Assembly: GCF_003573695.1 (NCBI RefSeq) | Contig: NC_039359.1 | Location: 139,897,939 to 139,961,938, forward strand | Direction: 5' to 3' | Length of the DNA stretch: 64,000 nt | Source: Papaver somniferum | Taxonomy: Eukaryota > Streptophyta > Magnoliopsida > Ranunculales > Papaveraceae | Part shown: positions 55,106-64,000 of the stretch, piece after piece | Position numbering within the stretch: position 1 is the first letter of the stretch | Layout of the letters: the number at the start of each line of letters is the position of its first letter | The notes under the pieces: generated by a model | The model's input: only the letters and a program-made list of their open reading frames with translations | What the model was told of the DNA's origin: nothing | Database searches by the model: none | Program-made: the position numbers and the translations under genes

Positions 55106-55840
55106 ATGTCGAACTGGTATTACAATAGCCCATACAACGAATATAAGACTGATTTTCAAAATGGATATTACTTCCGCCATGGTGTGGATAGTGGTTGGGA
55201 ACGCCAATATTTTGAAGGTTATGGTTCATACCATGGTGAGCCCAATTACTATCCACACGCCAACTGGTCATACGAGCAAAATTCCTCTCTACTAGAGTCA
55301 ACTCGTAAGTTAGCTGAGTCGACACGTAAGTTAGCAGAAATGAATAACTTAGTTATGGACGAAAGCAATGCAACGAGTGAACTTTCTTTCCTAGATTCAA
55401 TCAGGAAGTCATGTGAGTCGACTCAAAAACTTTTGTTAGAGGCCCATAACAGAACTGCTCGAAATAATCTTAATTTCCAATACAGTGTTTCCAATAGTAC
55501 CTTTGAAAATGAGGATAGTTATTTGCATAATCAAGATGACGAGGTTAGAATTGGTAACACTACTTTTTTAGATGAGGTTCGACCATTTTCATGTTATTAT
55601 AATGATTATGATGAGGACAGTGTTGATGAAGAATCGGACACATATAGGCATAGTGATCAGGAATTTATTACTCCAATTGAGTTGTACAATGATAATATTA
55701 TTTCTAGTTCAAATCCAAACAATTTTAATAATTATTCACCTATTCAAAAGGACGAGGATTTGACTAGAGATACCACCGTATTAGACGATGTAGTAGTCCC
55801 TTATGATTACGAAGCCGATGTAGTAGTCCCTTATGATTAG
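55106..55840 (+). pseudogene. Truncated second copy of the E1 ORF (int2)
   Basis: ATG at 55106. The frame is open for about 244 codons and closely matches E1, then runs into LTR3 sequence where a TAG ends it. It preserves the uninterrupted E2 target site near 55306. Its last 24 bp (CGATGTAGTAGTCCCTTATG plus ATTA) are duplicated at 55786-55809 and 55816-55839, right at the deletion junction. Confidence 0.85.
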
Positions 55841-56129
55841 TCTTAGGTACTTTTGATGCGTCATGCTTGTGATTTACATATAATTCATTACAGAATCTAC
55901 CTTGGCAAAAATGTAGAGTCGATATTTATTATTTTATGAGCTTTAATTGTCCGGAATTAATAGTTGAACCGCATGAATGTGAGAATTGGTGGAATCCCGA
56001 GTCCCAGTCATCTCTTCATCCCGTCACGATTTTTGTATATAATTTCCTTATTTATGTATTAAGTCTTAAAACAAATTCCCAACAAGTATGAGTGAACGAG
56101 AACCTTTACCACTATATAAAATTCGATCA
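55837..56129 (+). repeat. LTR3 of E1, 3' 293 bp only
   Basis: Matches the last part of LTR1 (about 42090-42385) from TTAGTCTTAGGTACTTTTG to ATTCGATCA. It is followed by the outer target duplication CCGCA. The first 1.35 kb and the whole 3' part of int2 are deleted. Confidence 0.9.
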
Positions 56130-56134
56130 CCGCA

Positions 56135-57336
56135 TGGCTCGTGGCATGTTGTGGGGCCAAAGTGGCGTAATTTGTGCCGCAACTAGAAATTAGGGTTTCG
56201 ACTAATGCCACTAAATCAAAAGTCGTGTTTCTGATTAGAATACCCTGATTGAAGTCCTTTATGGCTTTGGCCATGAACAAAAAGTGGGTTTAGCACGTAG
56301 CTGTGCTTGTTGTGGCATGTTGGCATGTTGCTGCCGCGAAATGGCATGTTGTCATGTTGCTACCACAGAATGGCATGTTGGCATGTTGCTGCCACGGAAT
56401 GGCGTGGCCTGCCAATAATCATGTTGGCGCGGTTTGCCGAGTTGGTTAGCTAATTGGCATGGCGTCCATTTGGTGCGGCTTGCCCTTTTTAATGCGTGTG
56501 GAGGGTTTAGAGCGACCTGATTGGTCGACAGGAAAGGGGGCCGGCCAATCATGTGGCGTGGCCACATCTCTAGTGCGTGTGGCGCATTTAAAGCGACCTG
56601 ATTGGTCGATACGAAAGAGGGTCTGCAAGTATGGGGCCAACCACATTCCATGTGCATGTGGCGCATTTAGAGAGACCTGATTGGTTGATAAGAAAGAGGG
56701 TCGGCAAGCAATGTGGGGCCGGCCTCATTCTAAATGTGTGTGGCATATTTAGGGCGGCCTGATTGGTCGATATAAAAAGAGATTGGCAAGGGCAACATGG
56801 AGCGTGGCTAGCGGCCACAGGCGGCACCTGTTGGAGCGGACCGACCAGTTATGTGGCGTGGTCGTGCCTGTTTTGTTGTCGCTCCCATTTTCCACAGTTC
56901 TTCTTTATTTCTCATTTTTTGGTAGGACTTTGCTCCTACTAGCTCCATGGCGGATTAGTTCCCAGTTTATCTAGGTTTGGCCTCGACCAATAGGGTTCGA
57001 GATATTTGCACAATGCGCAAAAGACCTAATGTTTGTACATTAATTGGGCCAAAACTTGAATCTTGTGAGTTATCACAAAAATGAACAAATTTAACAAATT
57101 ATGTGCGTTGACACAAAATTATTTTATTCCCAGAGAGCAGTTAGCGCGTCTTCTGATTGAGCATTTTCATGCAGACCTTAATTTTGATACTTCGGGAAAT
57201 TCATGCTACCCAGCTGCGAGTGAAGACTAATTGTCATGTCGTACCAATACTAAGGGTTCAGCCAGGGAATATAGCATAGGAAAATACTCAATAAACCATA
57301 CGCTAGTGAGTAATGCAGGCGAGAGTTCACAGAATG
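56135..57336 (-). repeat. LTR-like host sequence of E1, right part
   Basis: Continues the sequence broken at 40739. Contains a ~34-bp unit (GGCATGTTGGCATGTTGCTG) repeated three times at 56310-56405 and a ~81-bp unit (GCGACCTGATTGGTCGA) repeated four times at about 56509, 56590, 56671 and 56752. No coding sequence; element E3 begins at 57337. Confidence 0.45.
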
Positions 57337-59689
57337 TGAAAAAGTTGGGGTACAACAACCACACCCAATATTTCTCTTAACAATCTGTATGGACAAACTC
57401 CAATATACTTTCAAGAGAATCAACTAGACTCAATCTTAATAAAGTATATCAAAGAGTTATACCTCTCTTTCTTGATTCAATTCTTTCTCAAGCAAATAGA
57501 ACTCTGCGAGTCTAATTGAATACAAGAGAAATCACTTGAATGATACCAAAGACCAATGTTCAAGTATCAATCAATTTCAATCAACAACCAAAGGTCGGAT
57601 TTCCAATTGATTGATTTTAACGCACAACCTGTGATATTTCAATTATATAACAAAATATAATGCGGAATAGAAATAACACAGACACCAGAATTTTGTTAAC
57701 GAGGAAACCGCAAATTCAGAAAAACCCTGGGACCTAGTCCAGATTGAACACACACTGTATTAAGACGCTACAGACACTAGCCTACTACAAACTAACTTCA
57801 GTCTGGACTGTAGTTGAACCCCAATCAATCTCACACTGATCCAAGGTACAGTATGCTCCTACGTCTCTGATCCCAGCAGGATACTACGCACATGATTCCC
57901 TTAGATGATCTCACCCACAACTAAGAGTTGCTACGACCCAAATTCGAATACTTTAATAAACAAATCTCTATCATACAGAAAAGTCTACAGGAGTAGATAA
58001 ATCTGTCTCCCACAGAAATACCTACAAGTTTTTGTTCCGTCTTTTGATAAATCAAGGTGAACAGGAACCAATTGATAGACCAGACTTATATTCCCGAAGA
58101 ACAGCCTAGTATTATCAATCACCTCACAATAATCTTAATTGACGCGGCGAAAGAAGATATTGTGGAATCACAAACGATGAGACGAAGATGTTTGTGATTA
58201 ATTTTCTATCTTGCCTATCGGAAATATAAACCTCAAGCCAATCGTTACGATTGTACTCAAAACGATAGAAGATGCAAGATCAGATCACACAACTACGAGA
58301 AAGTAGTATCGGTTTGGCTTCACAATCCCAACGAAGTCTTTAAGTCGTTAACCTGGTTTACAAGAAGAAACCTAAGGTTAAAGGAGAATCGACTCTAGCT
58401 AATACAACTAGTATCACATAGGAGGTGTGGGGACTAGGTTTCCCAGTTTCTAGAGTTATCCCTTATATAGTCTTTCAAATCAAGGTTTGCAATCAATGTT
58501 ATCTTGGTAACAAAGCAATCAATATTCACCGTTAGATGAAAACCTGATTCAGATTCAATCTAATATTTCTCAACCGTTAGATCGAAAACTTAGCTTGTCA
58601 CACACACTTGAGATATACGTTTACTGGGTTGGTGAAAACCGTGCCCAAACGTGTACGTGTATGTTAGTTCAACATAGTAACCCAAAAGGTCAACCATATG
58701 AGCATTTCATATTAACCTTGTTCTTCTTCACCATAACTAGTTCAAATGACTCAAATGAACTAGTTAGAGAGTTGTTCAATTGCAAGGAAATATTATGTAA
58801 CTACACAAGACACAATCGAAGCAAAAACGATTTGATTCACTCGAATCGGTTCATGAACTTTATAGCCACGGTTTGCATTTAGCATTCCTTAGTTAATATA
58901 AATAAGTTCACAAACAATCGTCTTTAGATATAACCAACTTAAGTTCGCAGACTTAGTTCGCGGACTTAAGTTTCCGGAAGGAGTTCTCAAACTCCAGCAG
59001 ATATTCTCGGTTCGAGAACTTCTGCCAGTTCGCGGACTGAGTTAACGGCTCTTGTTCTGGTTCTCTTGATCAACAATGTTCGCAAACTTCGGTTCAAGGA
59101 AAAAAAATTTATACATATATGTGTTGCCACACGATGATTATATCCAACATTGGTTATATAATCTAAACTTTCATTTCAATCATTGAAACATTCTTAGAGG
59201 ACGTTATATAGTTGTTATTCACAAACCATTTTTCGGCAAAACAATTTTCAAAGTGATTGAAACATATCATGACTTTCGTCACTAGGTAAAGATGAACTTG
59301 GCCAAAGCGAAAGCTTACCAACACATATTTCGAGAAATAGATAGGAGAGATAAACTCGGCTCGAAATAGCAAATGTGTATAATCAAAGTCTATATAGCAA
59401 AACAAATTTTGTCTCAAGATAGGAGATATAGTAGATAGACTTTTGAGTGATAGATAAGTTCAAGTCTCCACATACCTTTTAGTCGATGAAGTTCCACCAG
59501 TTCCTTGAGTAGTCCTTCGTCTTTTATGATGATTTCCATGAAGTTCTTGAGCTCAACTACACTTTATATCCTAGTCCGAGACTTTGATATAGTAGACTAG
59601 AAATCAAGACTTATAGTTTTGATCACTAACATTGACAAACATGCTTGAGATAGCAACGCATGCGAGTTCGACCGAGAAATGCTCTAACA
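57337..59689 (-). repeat. 3' LTR of E3 (2,353 bp)
   Basis: On the minus strand begins TGTTAGAGCATTTCTCGG at 59689 and ends ...AACTTTTTCA at 57337. A TATATAAG box reads on the minus strand at about 58462-58469. TTCGCGGACT words cluster at 58945-59045, as in element B. The partner LTR is outside the window; the boundary follows from comparison with B. Confidence 0.85.
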
Positions 59690-60532
59690 ATCTCCCCATG
59701 CCTAAATGGAATACAAAAAAAAAAAAATTAATTAACTTTTGTAGCTCCTATTCCACATGCCTAATCTTCAAGATTACTCGAAATCTTCGTCACTTCCAAG
59801 TACTCCAATGATCCTAAAGGTTGTAAGTTCAGCATCATCGTTGTTGAAAATCCATATCTATAACAACGAGAAAACAAGAGTTCTCAATCATTGTTATACA
59901 GTGTCATAGTATCATTATATAACATCAAAGTTCAATTGTATCACGACTTTAACAATACTACTACGGTGATATGTATCACTCCCCCTTAGTCAATACTCCA
60001 TTTCACATGGAAACCACTCCCCCTTACATAATGATCCGAAAACCATATGTATTTATAGTGTGAACTACATTTTAATTCTCCCCTTTTTGTCAATAAAATT
60101 GGCAAAGGTACGAAAACGGGATCCTAATGAAATTTCCAAAAGAGACATTTCATGACCAAAAGAAAGCATATATCAACTTGTTTAGTCGCAATCATAAAGC
60201 CGGAGCTAAATGCATTCATCAAGGAGTTTATAAAAATACAAGATAACCCCTATAATATTCCATAGCCGCACTCCCCACAAAGATTTGGCAATTAAGCACA
60301 AGTTCAATTAAGAACTCTCCCCCATTATATGTCATTCCCGAAGGAACGACAAGAGCGACCTTAATTTCAAAAGAAAAGAAGGATTTCTTTGGACATAACA
60401 CACTAAAATATAACCTGACAGAAAATCAACCTACAGAAACAAATGCAGAATTGAAGTAAACACTCACTGGAGTTCCAAACTCAATTGCCTAAAAGATCGA
60501 GATAAGCACAGGGGCAAGAGTTATGGAAGCAA
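59690..60532 (-). other. E3 3' untranslated region with multiple purine tracts
   Basis: GGGGGAG-type tracts on the minus strand near 59692, 59978, 60016, 60077 and 60317. The one abutting the LTR (CATGGGGAGAT) is weaker than in B. The sequence is alignable with 8842-9500 of element B. No ORF. Confidence 0.75.
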
Positions 60533-61965
60533 CTAATGAACCAAAACAACACCAATGGACTGTCGTAAGTGTTTAAATATATCAGTGTCTAATGGTTTGG
60601 TGAGAATGTCAGCCAACTGTTGTTCGTAAGGAAAAAATTCCATATTGATGATACCATTTTCATAGAGATCTCGAATAAAATGGTACCTTATATCAATGTG
60701 CTTTGTTCTTGAGTGCTCAACATGATTCTCAGTGATTTGAATCGCGCTAGAGTTATCACAAAAGATCTTCATTATTCCGGTATCAATTCCATAATCAGCC
60801 AGCATTTTTTTCATCCATAGAAGTTGGCTACAACATGACCCAGCAACAATATACTCTGCTTCGCATGTAGACAGGGATTGTGAATTTTGTTTTTTTCTAT
60901 GCCAAGCCACAAGATTCAGTCCTACATAGTAGAATCCCCCTGATGGACTTTTTCTGTCTTCTACACATCTTGCCCAATCATCATCTGAATAAGCAGAAAG
61001 GTTAGTGTTAGTATCAAAAGTGTAGGATAGACCATACCCGACTGTGTTATTGACATATCGTATGATCCTTTTTGTAGCTGCAAGATGAGATTCCTTTGGA
61101 TTAGCCTGAAATCTAGCACAACAACCAACACTAAAATAAATATCAGGTCTAGTGGCTGTAAGATATAAAAGGCTACCAATAATAGATCGATATAACTTTT
61201 GATTCACTTTTACTCCTTTCTCATCTCTGTGCAGTTTACCAGTAGATGGCATAGGTGTCAGTTTTGGAGTTGACTTATCCAGACCGAATCTTGAAACAAG
61301 ATCCTTTGAATATTTTTCTTGAGATAAATAAATTCCATCCTTATGTTGTTGAATTTGTAATCCTAAAAAGAACTTCAATTCACCAACATTTTTCATTTCA
61401 AATTCTTTAGCAAGTGAAACTTGGAAACCTTTTGCAAGTTTCTCAGAAGTTAAACCATAGATGATATCATCTACATAGACTTGAGCAATTACAACATCTT
61501 TCTCACTCCACTTGGTAAACAAAGTTTTATCAGCTCCGCCTCTTGAAAAACCTTTCCTAATAAGAGAAGTGGTAAGTTTTTCAAACCAGGCTCTAGGTGC
61601 TTGCTTTAATCCATATAATGCCTTTTTGAGCTTAAGAACATGATCTGGGAAATCAAGGTTTTCAAATCCTTTAGGTTGAGCAACATAGACTTCCTCCTTT
61701 AAAATTCTGTTTAGGAATGCAGATTTTATATCCATTTGTAAAAGCTTAACCTTGAGAAAACAAGCATGAGCTAATAAAAGTCTAATGGACTCAAGGCGTG
61801 CCACATGAGCAAAGGTTTCGTCAAAGTCGATACCTTCAATTTGGAATATCCTTGAGCGACAAGTCTGGCTTTATTTCTGGCAATTGTGCCAAATTCATCA
61901 GACTTGTTCTTGAATATCCGTTTTCTACCAACAATATTAACATTGGAGGGACACGGTACAAGTTC
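60533..61965 (-). pseudogene. E3 reverse transcriptase and RNase H
   Basis: Main open frame 61804-60533 (423 residues from the first VARLESIR). RT motifs: QMDIKSAFLN (aspartate at about 25), KALYGLKQAPRAWFEKL, and the active site YVDDIIYG at 110-117. RNase H: SDDDWARC (274-276), CEAEY (315), FCDNSSA (350), HIDIRYHFIRD (371), ending ADILTKPLD. This is the Copia order RT-RNase H. Upstream, 61805-61965 encodes the start of RT (KNKSDEFGTIARNKARLVAQGYS) in another frame: one base is missing near 61836, and a TGA lies near 61967. Catalytic residues are present, but the polyprotein is not continuous. Confidence 0.9.
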
Positions 61966-63735
61966 TCATACGTCTTGTCTTTGAAATTGATTTAACTCTT
62001 CATGCATTGAATTCACCCAAACGGGATCGCTAAGAGCTTCATCAATATTTCTTGGTTCTACTTGTGACAGATAACAACCAAAATTGCAAATATTTTGAAG
62101 TTGTCCTCTAGTCTTAGCTGTAGAATCTCTTCCCCCAATAACACTGTTGGGATCATGATTCCTTTGAACCCAGAGGTGTCGTGGAGGGACACGTTCTTGT
62201 TCGTCCGGAGTAGCCTGATCAATGCTCTTCTCCTCGTCACTAATATCAGGATCAACAACAGTTGGGATGACTTTAACTGATTCGGGTGTTTCTTTGACTT
62301 TCTCAATTGTCTCAGTTGGAGGCAATTCAGCAGGAGGATTATCATAATGAAAATCACTAATAACATCAATGATAACATTAGCAGATTCCATCATGACCTG
62401 GGTTCTGAGATTAAACACTCGAAAACCACGACTATCAGAAGCATAGCCAAGGAAGATACCTTCATCACTTTTGGTATCAAATTTCCCTCTCTGTTCTCGA
62501 TCTTTTAAGATGTAGCACTTACTTCCGAACACTCTGAGATAATGCAAGTTGGGTTTTCTACCGTACCACAACTCATAAGGAGTGTTTGGGGTTTTAGACC
62601 GTAGGTAGACACGGTTGATCAAATAACATGCTGTAAAGACAGCTTCTCCCCAAAACCTTAAAGGTAAGTTTTTGTTATGGAGCATTACCCTGGCCATTTC
62701 CTGAATGTTTCTGTTTTTTCTTTCTGCAACTCCATTAGCTTGAGGAGTAATAGGTGGAGAATATTGTTGAATGATTCCCAGTTCATCACAAAATTCAAAC
62801 ACTTTAGTGTCCTTGAATTCAGTTCCACGGTCGCTTCTAATTTTCTTTAGTTTGCGACCTTGTTCGTTCTGGATTCTTTTAACAATAATCTTGAATTCAT
62901 CAAGGGTTTCATTATTATGAGATAGGAACGCAACCCAAGTGAATCTGGTGTAATCATCTACCATAACCAAAGCATACTTCTTACCAGCAACAATAGGTTG
63001 TTGAATCGGTCCGAAGAGATCCATATGAATTAAATCAAGTGGAGCTTTAGTGATAATATCTCGAGATGATTTATGGTGAACTTTAGTTTGTTTAACCTTT
63101 TGACATGCACCACATACACCTTCAATCTTTGCATTGATTTTGGGAACACCTCTAACAAGTTCTTTGTTAATGATCTTAGTTAGAAGACGATTGCTGAACT
63201 GAGTATCCAGAAGATAACAGTTGTTTTTACCACGAGTTCCCTGAAAAATTACTTTCCCAGTTTTGTCTACAATGTCACATCCATTTGCATTGAAGACCAC
63301 TCGATGTCCTTTGTCACAGATTTGACTAATAGAAAGAAGATTTGCAGTCATACCTTTTACGAATACTACATTATGGATTTCAGGTACGCCGGATAGTTTG
63401 ATCATTCCCTTCTTTCTTATGTAGCAACAACTCTCATCTCCAAATGTTACTGGTCCTCCTTCACAGTCGTTTGAAGAAACAAACCAAGTGAGATCACCTG
63501 TCATATGTCTGCTACATCCACTGTCAAGAAACCATTGAAAGGGTGATGTTGATTTTAAAGCAAAAGCTCCCATACTATTAGTACTTTCCTGTTTAGGGTT
63601 TCCTAATAGTTTTGTACGTCCTTTTAGAGAAGCACTAAGTTGTTTAGTTTTCGTGTGAAGATTACTTTCAACTTTTAGGCTTTTTTGAAAGGACATAGAA
63701 GTATGTTGAAAGTGATTGGAGGAATCACAAAACAA
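61966..63735 (-). pseudogene. E3 protease and integrase
   Basis: An open 589-residue frame. Cys-rich remnant CLFCDSSNHF at the N-terminus; aspartic protease WFLDSGCSRHMTGD (DSG at 71-73); pre-integrase zinc region GVCGACQKVKQTK (cysteines at about 208 and 211) without the upstream His pair, where LLDTQFSNRLLTKI replaces the usual WHxxxGHxN stretch. Integrase catalytic triad at D239 (HMDLFGP), D302 (RSDRGTEF) and E338 (NGVAERKNR) with D-x35-E spacing. C-terminal GKFDTKSDEGIFLGY region. The frame ends at a TGA where VW-ELVP would be expected, so it is cut off from RT. The loss of the zinc His residues would impair integrase oligomerisation. Confidence 0.9.
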
Positions 63736-63756
63736 ACATGGGCCAACACTTTTAAA

Positions 63757-64000
63757 TTAGTCAGAGAAGTTCTGAGTCATATCAGTTTTCACAACACTTG
63801 AACATTGTTTATTATCCGACTTACGACTGTTCTTCAGATAGGAACAACTGGAGTTATTCAGATCCACCAAAGGAATTTTGATGGATTTCAAATCCTTAAG
63901 CATTGCAATTTCTTCTATGATATCAGAGTTGATCCGGATTTGTCCATCCAATTTTTTCTGGAGAATAACCAGTTTATTAGAACTTCTTCTACGATTGTTT
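63757..64000 (-). CDS. E3 Gag C-terminal part (runs off the window)
   Basis: Minus-strand frame with KLDGQIRINSDIIEEIAM and later SDNKQCSSVV, ending at a TAA in NFSD-stop. The same frame continues past the stop into the CLFCDSSNH start of the protease ORF, so Gag and Pol are separated by a single in-frame stop. Whether this is a natural read-through design or a mutation cannot be told from one copy. Confidence 0.55.
   Translation of the reverse strand, partial: NNRRRSSNKLVILQKKLDGQIRINSDIIEEIAMLKDLKSIKIPLVDLNNSSCSYLKNSRKSDNKQCSSVVKTDMTQNFSD

Larger units (their letters stand above)
40745..56129 (+). mobile_element. Element E1: compound non-autonomous LTR element, LTR-int-LTR-int(del)-LTR(del)
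   Basis: Bounded by a perfect 5-bp target duplication CCGCA (40740-40744 and 56130-56134). Order: LTR1 40745-42385, internal region with one ORF, LTR2 52927-54572, a second internal region of about 1.26 kb, and the last 293 bp of a third LTR (55837-56129). The outer TSD shows that the whole set belongs to one insertion later expanded by unequal or template-switch recombination and then deleted. Primer sites start TGGCGCCG, matching the 3' end of tRNA-Asp as in Athila/Tat Ty3 elements. No gag or pol motifs. Element E2 is inserted in the first ORF. Confidence 0.9.
57337..64000 (-). mobile_element. Element E3: Sirevirus-like Copia retrotransposon, right end beyond window
   Basis: Minus-strand order is gag end, protease, integrase, RT, RNase H, purine tracts, 3'LTR. 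LTR ends and much of the LTR body resemble element B, so they are related families. The left flank is GAATG (57332-57336), but the matching duplication lies outside the window. Pol is decayed: a stop in place of a conserved tryptophan near 61967, a 1-base frameshift near 61836, and loss of the integrase His pair. Confidence 0.9.

Noticed and set aside
1..64000. Endogenous pararetrovirus or other viral copies
   Set aside because: The only RT is Copia type with upstream integrase (60533-63735); no movement-protein, coat-protein or caulimovirus-type motifs were seen.

Overview
The window looks like a repeat-dense nuclear segment from a plant, most likely a eudicot. The LTR families (2.4-kb LTRs, tRNA-iMet primer site, several GGGGGAG purine tracts) feel like those of poppies (Papaver), but that genus guess rests on memory, not on a search. 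One intact host gene is visible: a 979-residue J-domain/DUF3444 protein on the minus strand (30718-33657), with a 5'UTR intron and a duplicated promoter/leader segment upstream. A second host gene (24946-26978, minus) is broken by a stop codon and by a Copia insertion. Almost everything else is transposable elements, many nested.

Layout. 1-16602: element A, a non-coding LTR retrotransposon whose left LTR is cut by the window edge. It holds a 2.3-kb array of 112-bp monomers, each with two hairpins, and a Stowaway-type MITE. 6422-15293: element B, inserted into A on the minus strand, a Sirevirus-like Copia element with a decayed gag, no pol, and an intact 127-residue coiled-coil ORF. 16603-20645: the 3' part of a probable Tat-type Ty3 element C, with a decayed, intron-containing antisense gene followed by an LTR. 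20646-24945: no gene; two adjacent tandem arrays built on palindromic cores. 24946-29100: host pseudogene with a dated Copia insertion, then a TIR-like element carrying more than 20 copies of the AGTTCGGTT/AACCGAACT dyad. 29101-34800: the J-domain gene. 34877-36490: hAT-like MITE pieces. 36491-40739: degenerate repeats and LTR-like sequence.

40745-56129: compound element E1 (LTR, internal, LTR, truncated internal, truncated LTR) bounded by the target-site duplication CCGCA. A related element E2 (43129-50407, opposite strand, TSD GTAAG) sits inside its single ORF. E1 and E2 belong to a family I do not recognise: no gag, protease, RT, RNase H or integrase motifs, but one conserved acidic ORF of about 540 residues ending in a hydrophobic segment. 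Both copies also carry the LTR-proximal purine tract twice. This family is the best candidate for something undescribed. 57337-64000: element E3, a Sirevirus-like Copia element with protease, integrase, RT and RNase H, itself decayed; it is a plausible relative of the autonomous partner of B.

No tRNA, rRNA, CRISPR or viral genes were seen. Element boundaries given with TSDs are read directly from the sequence; family names are inferences from motifs.
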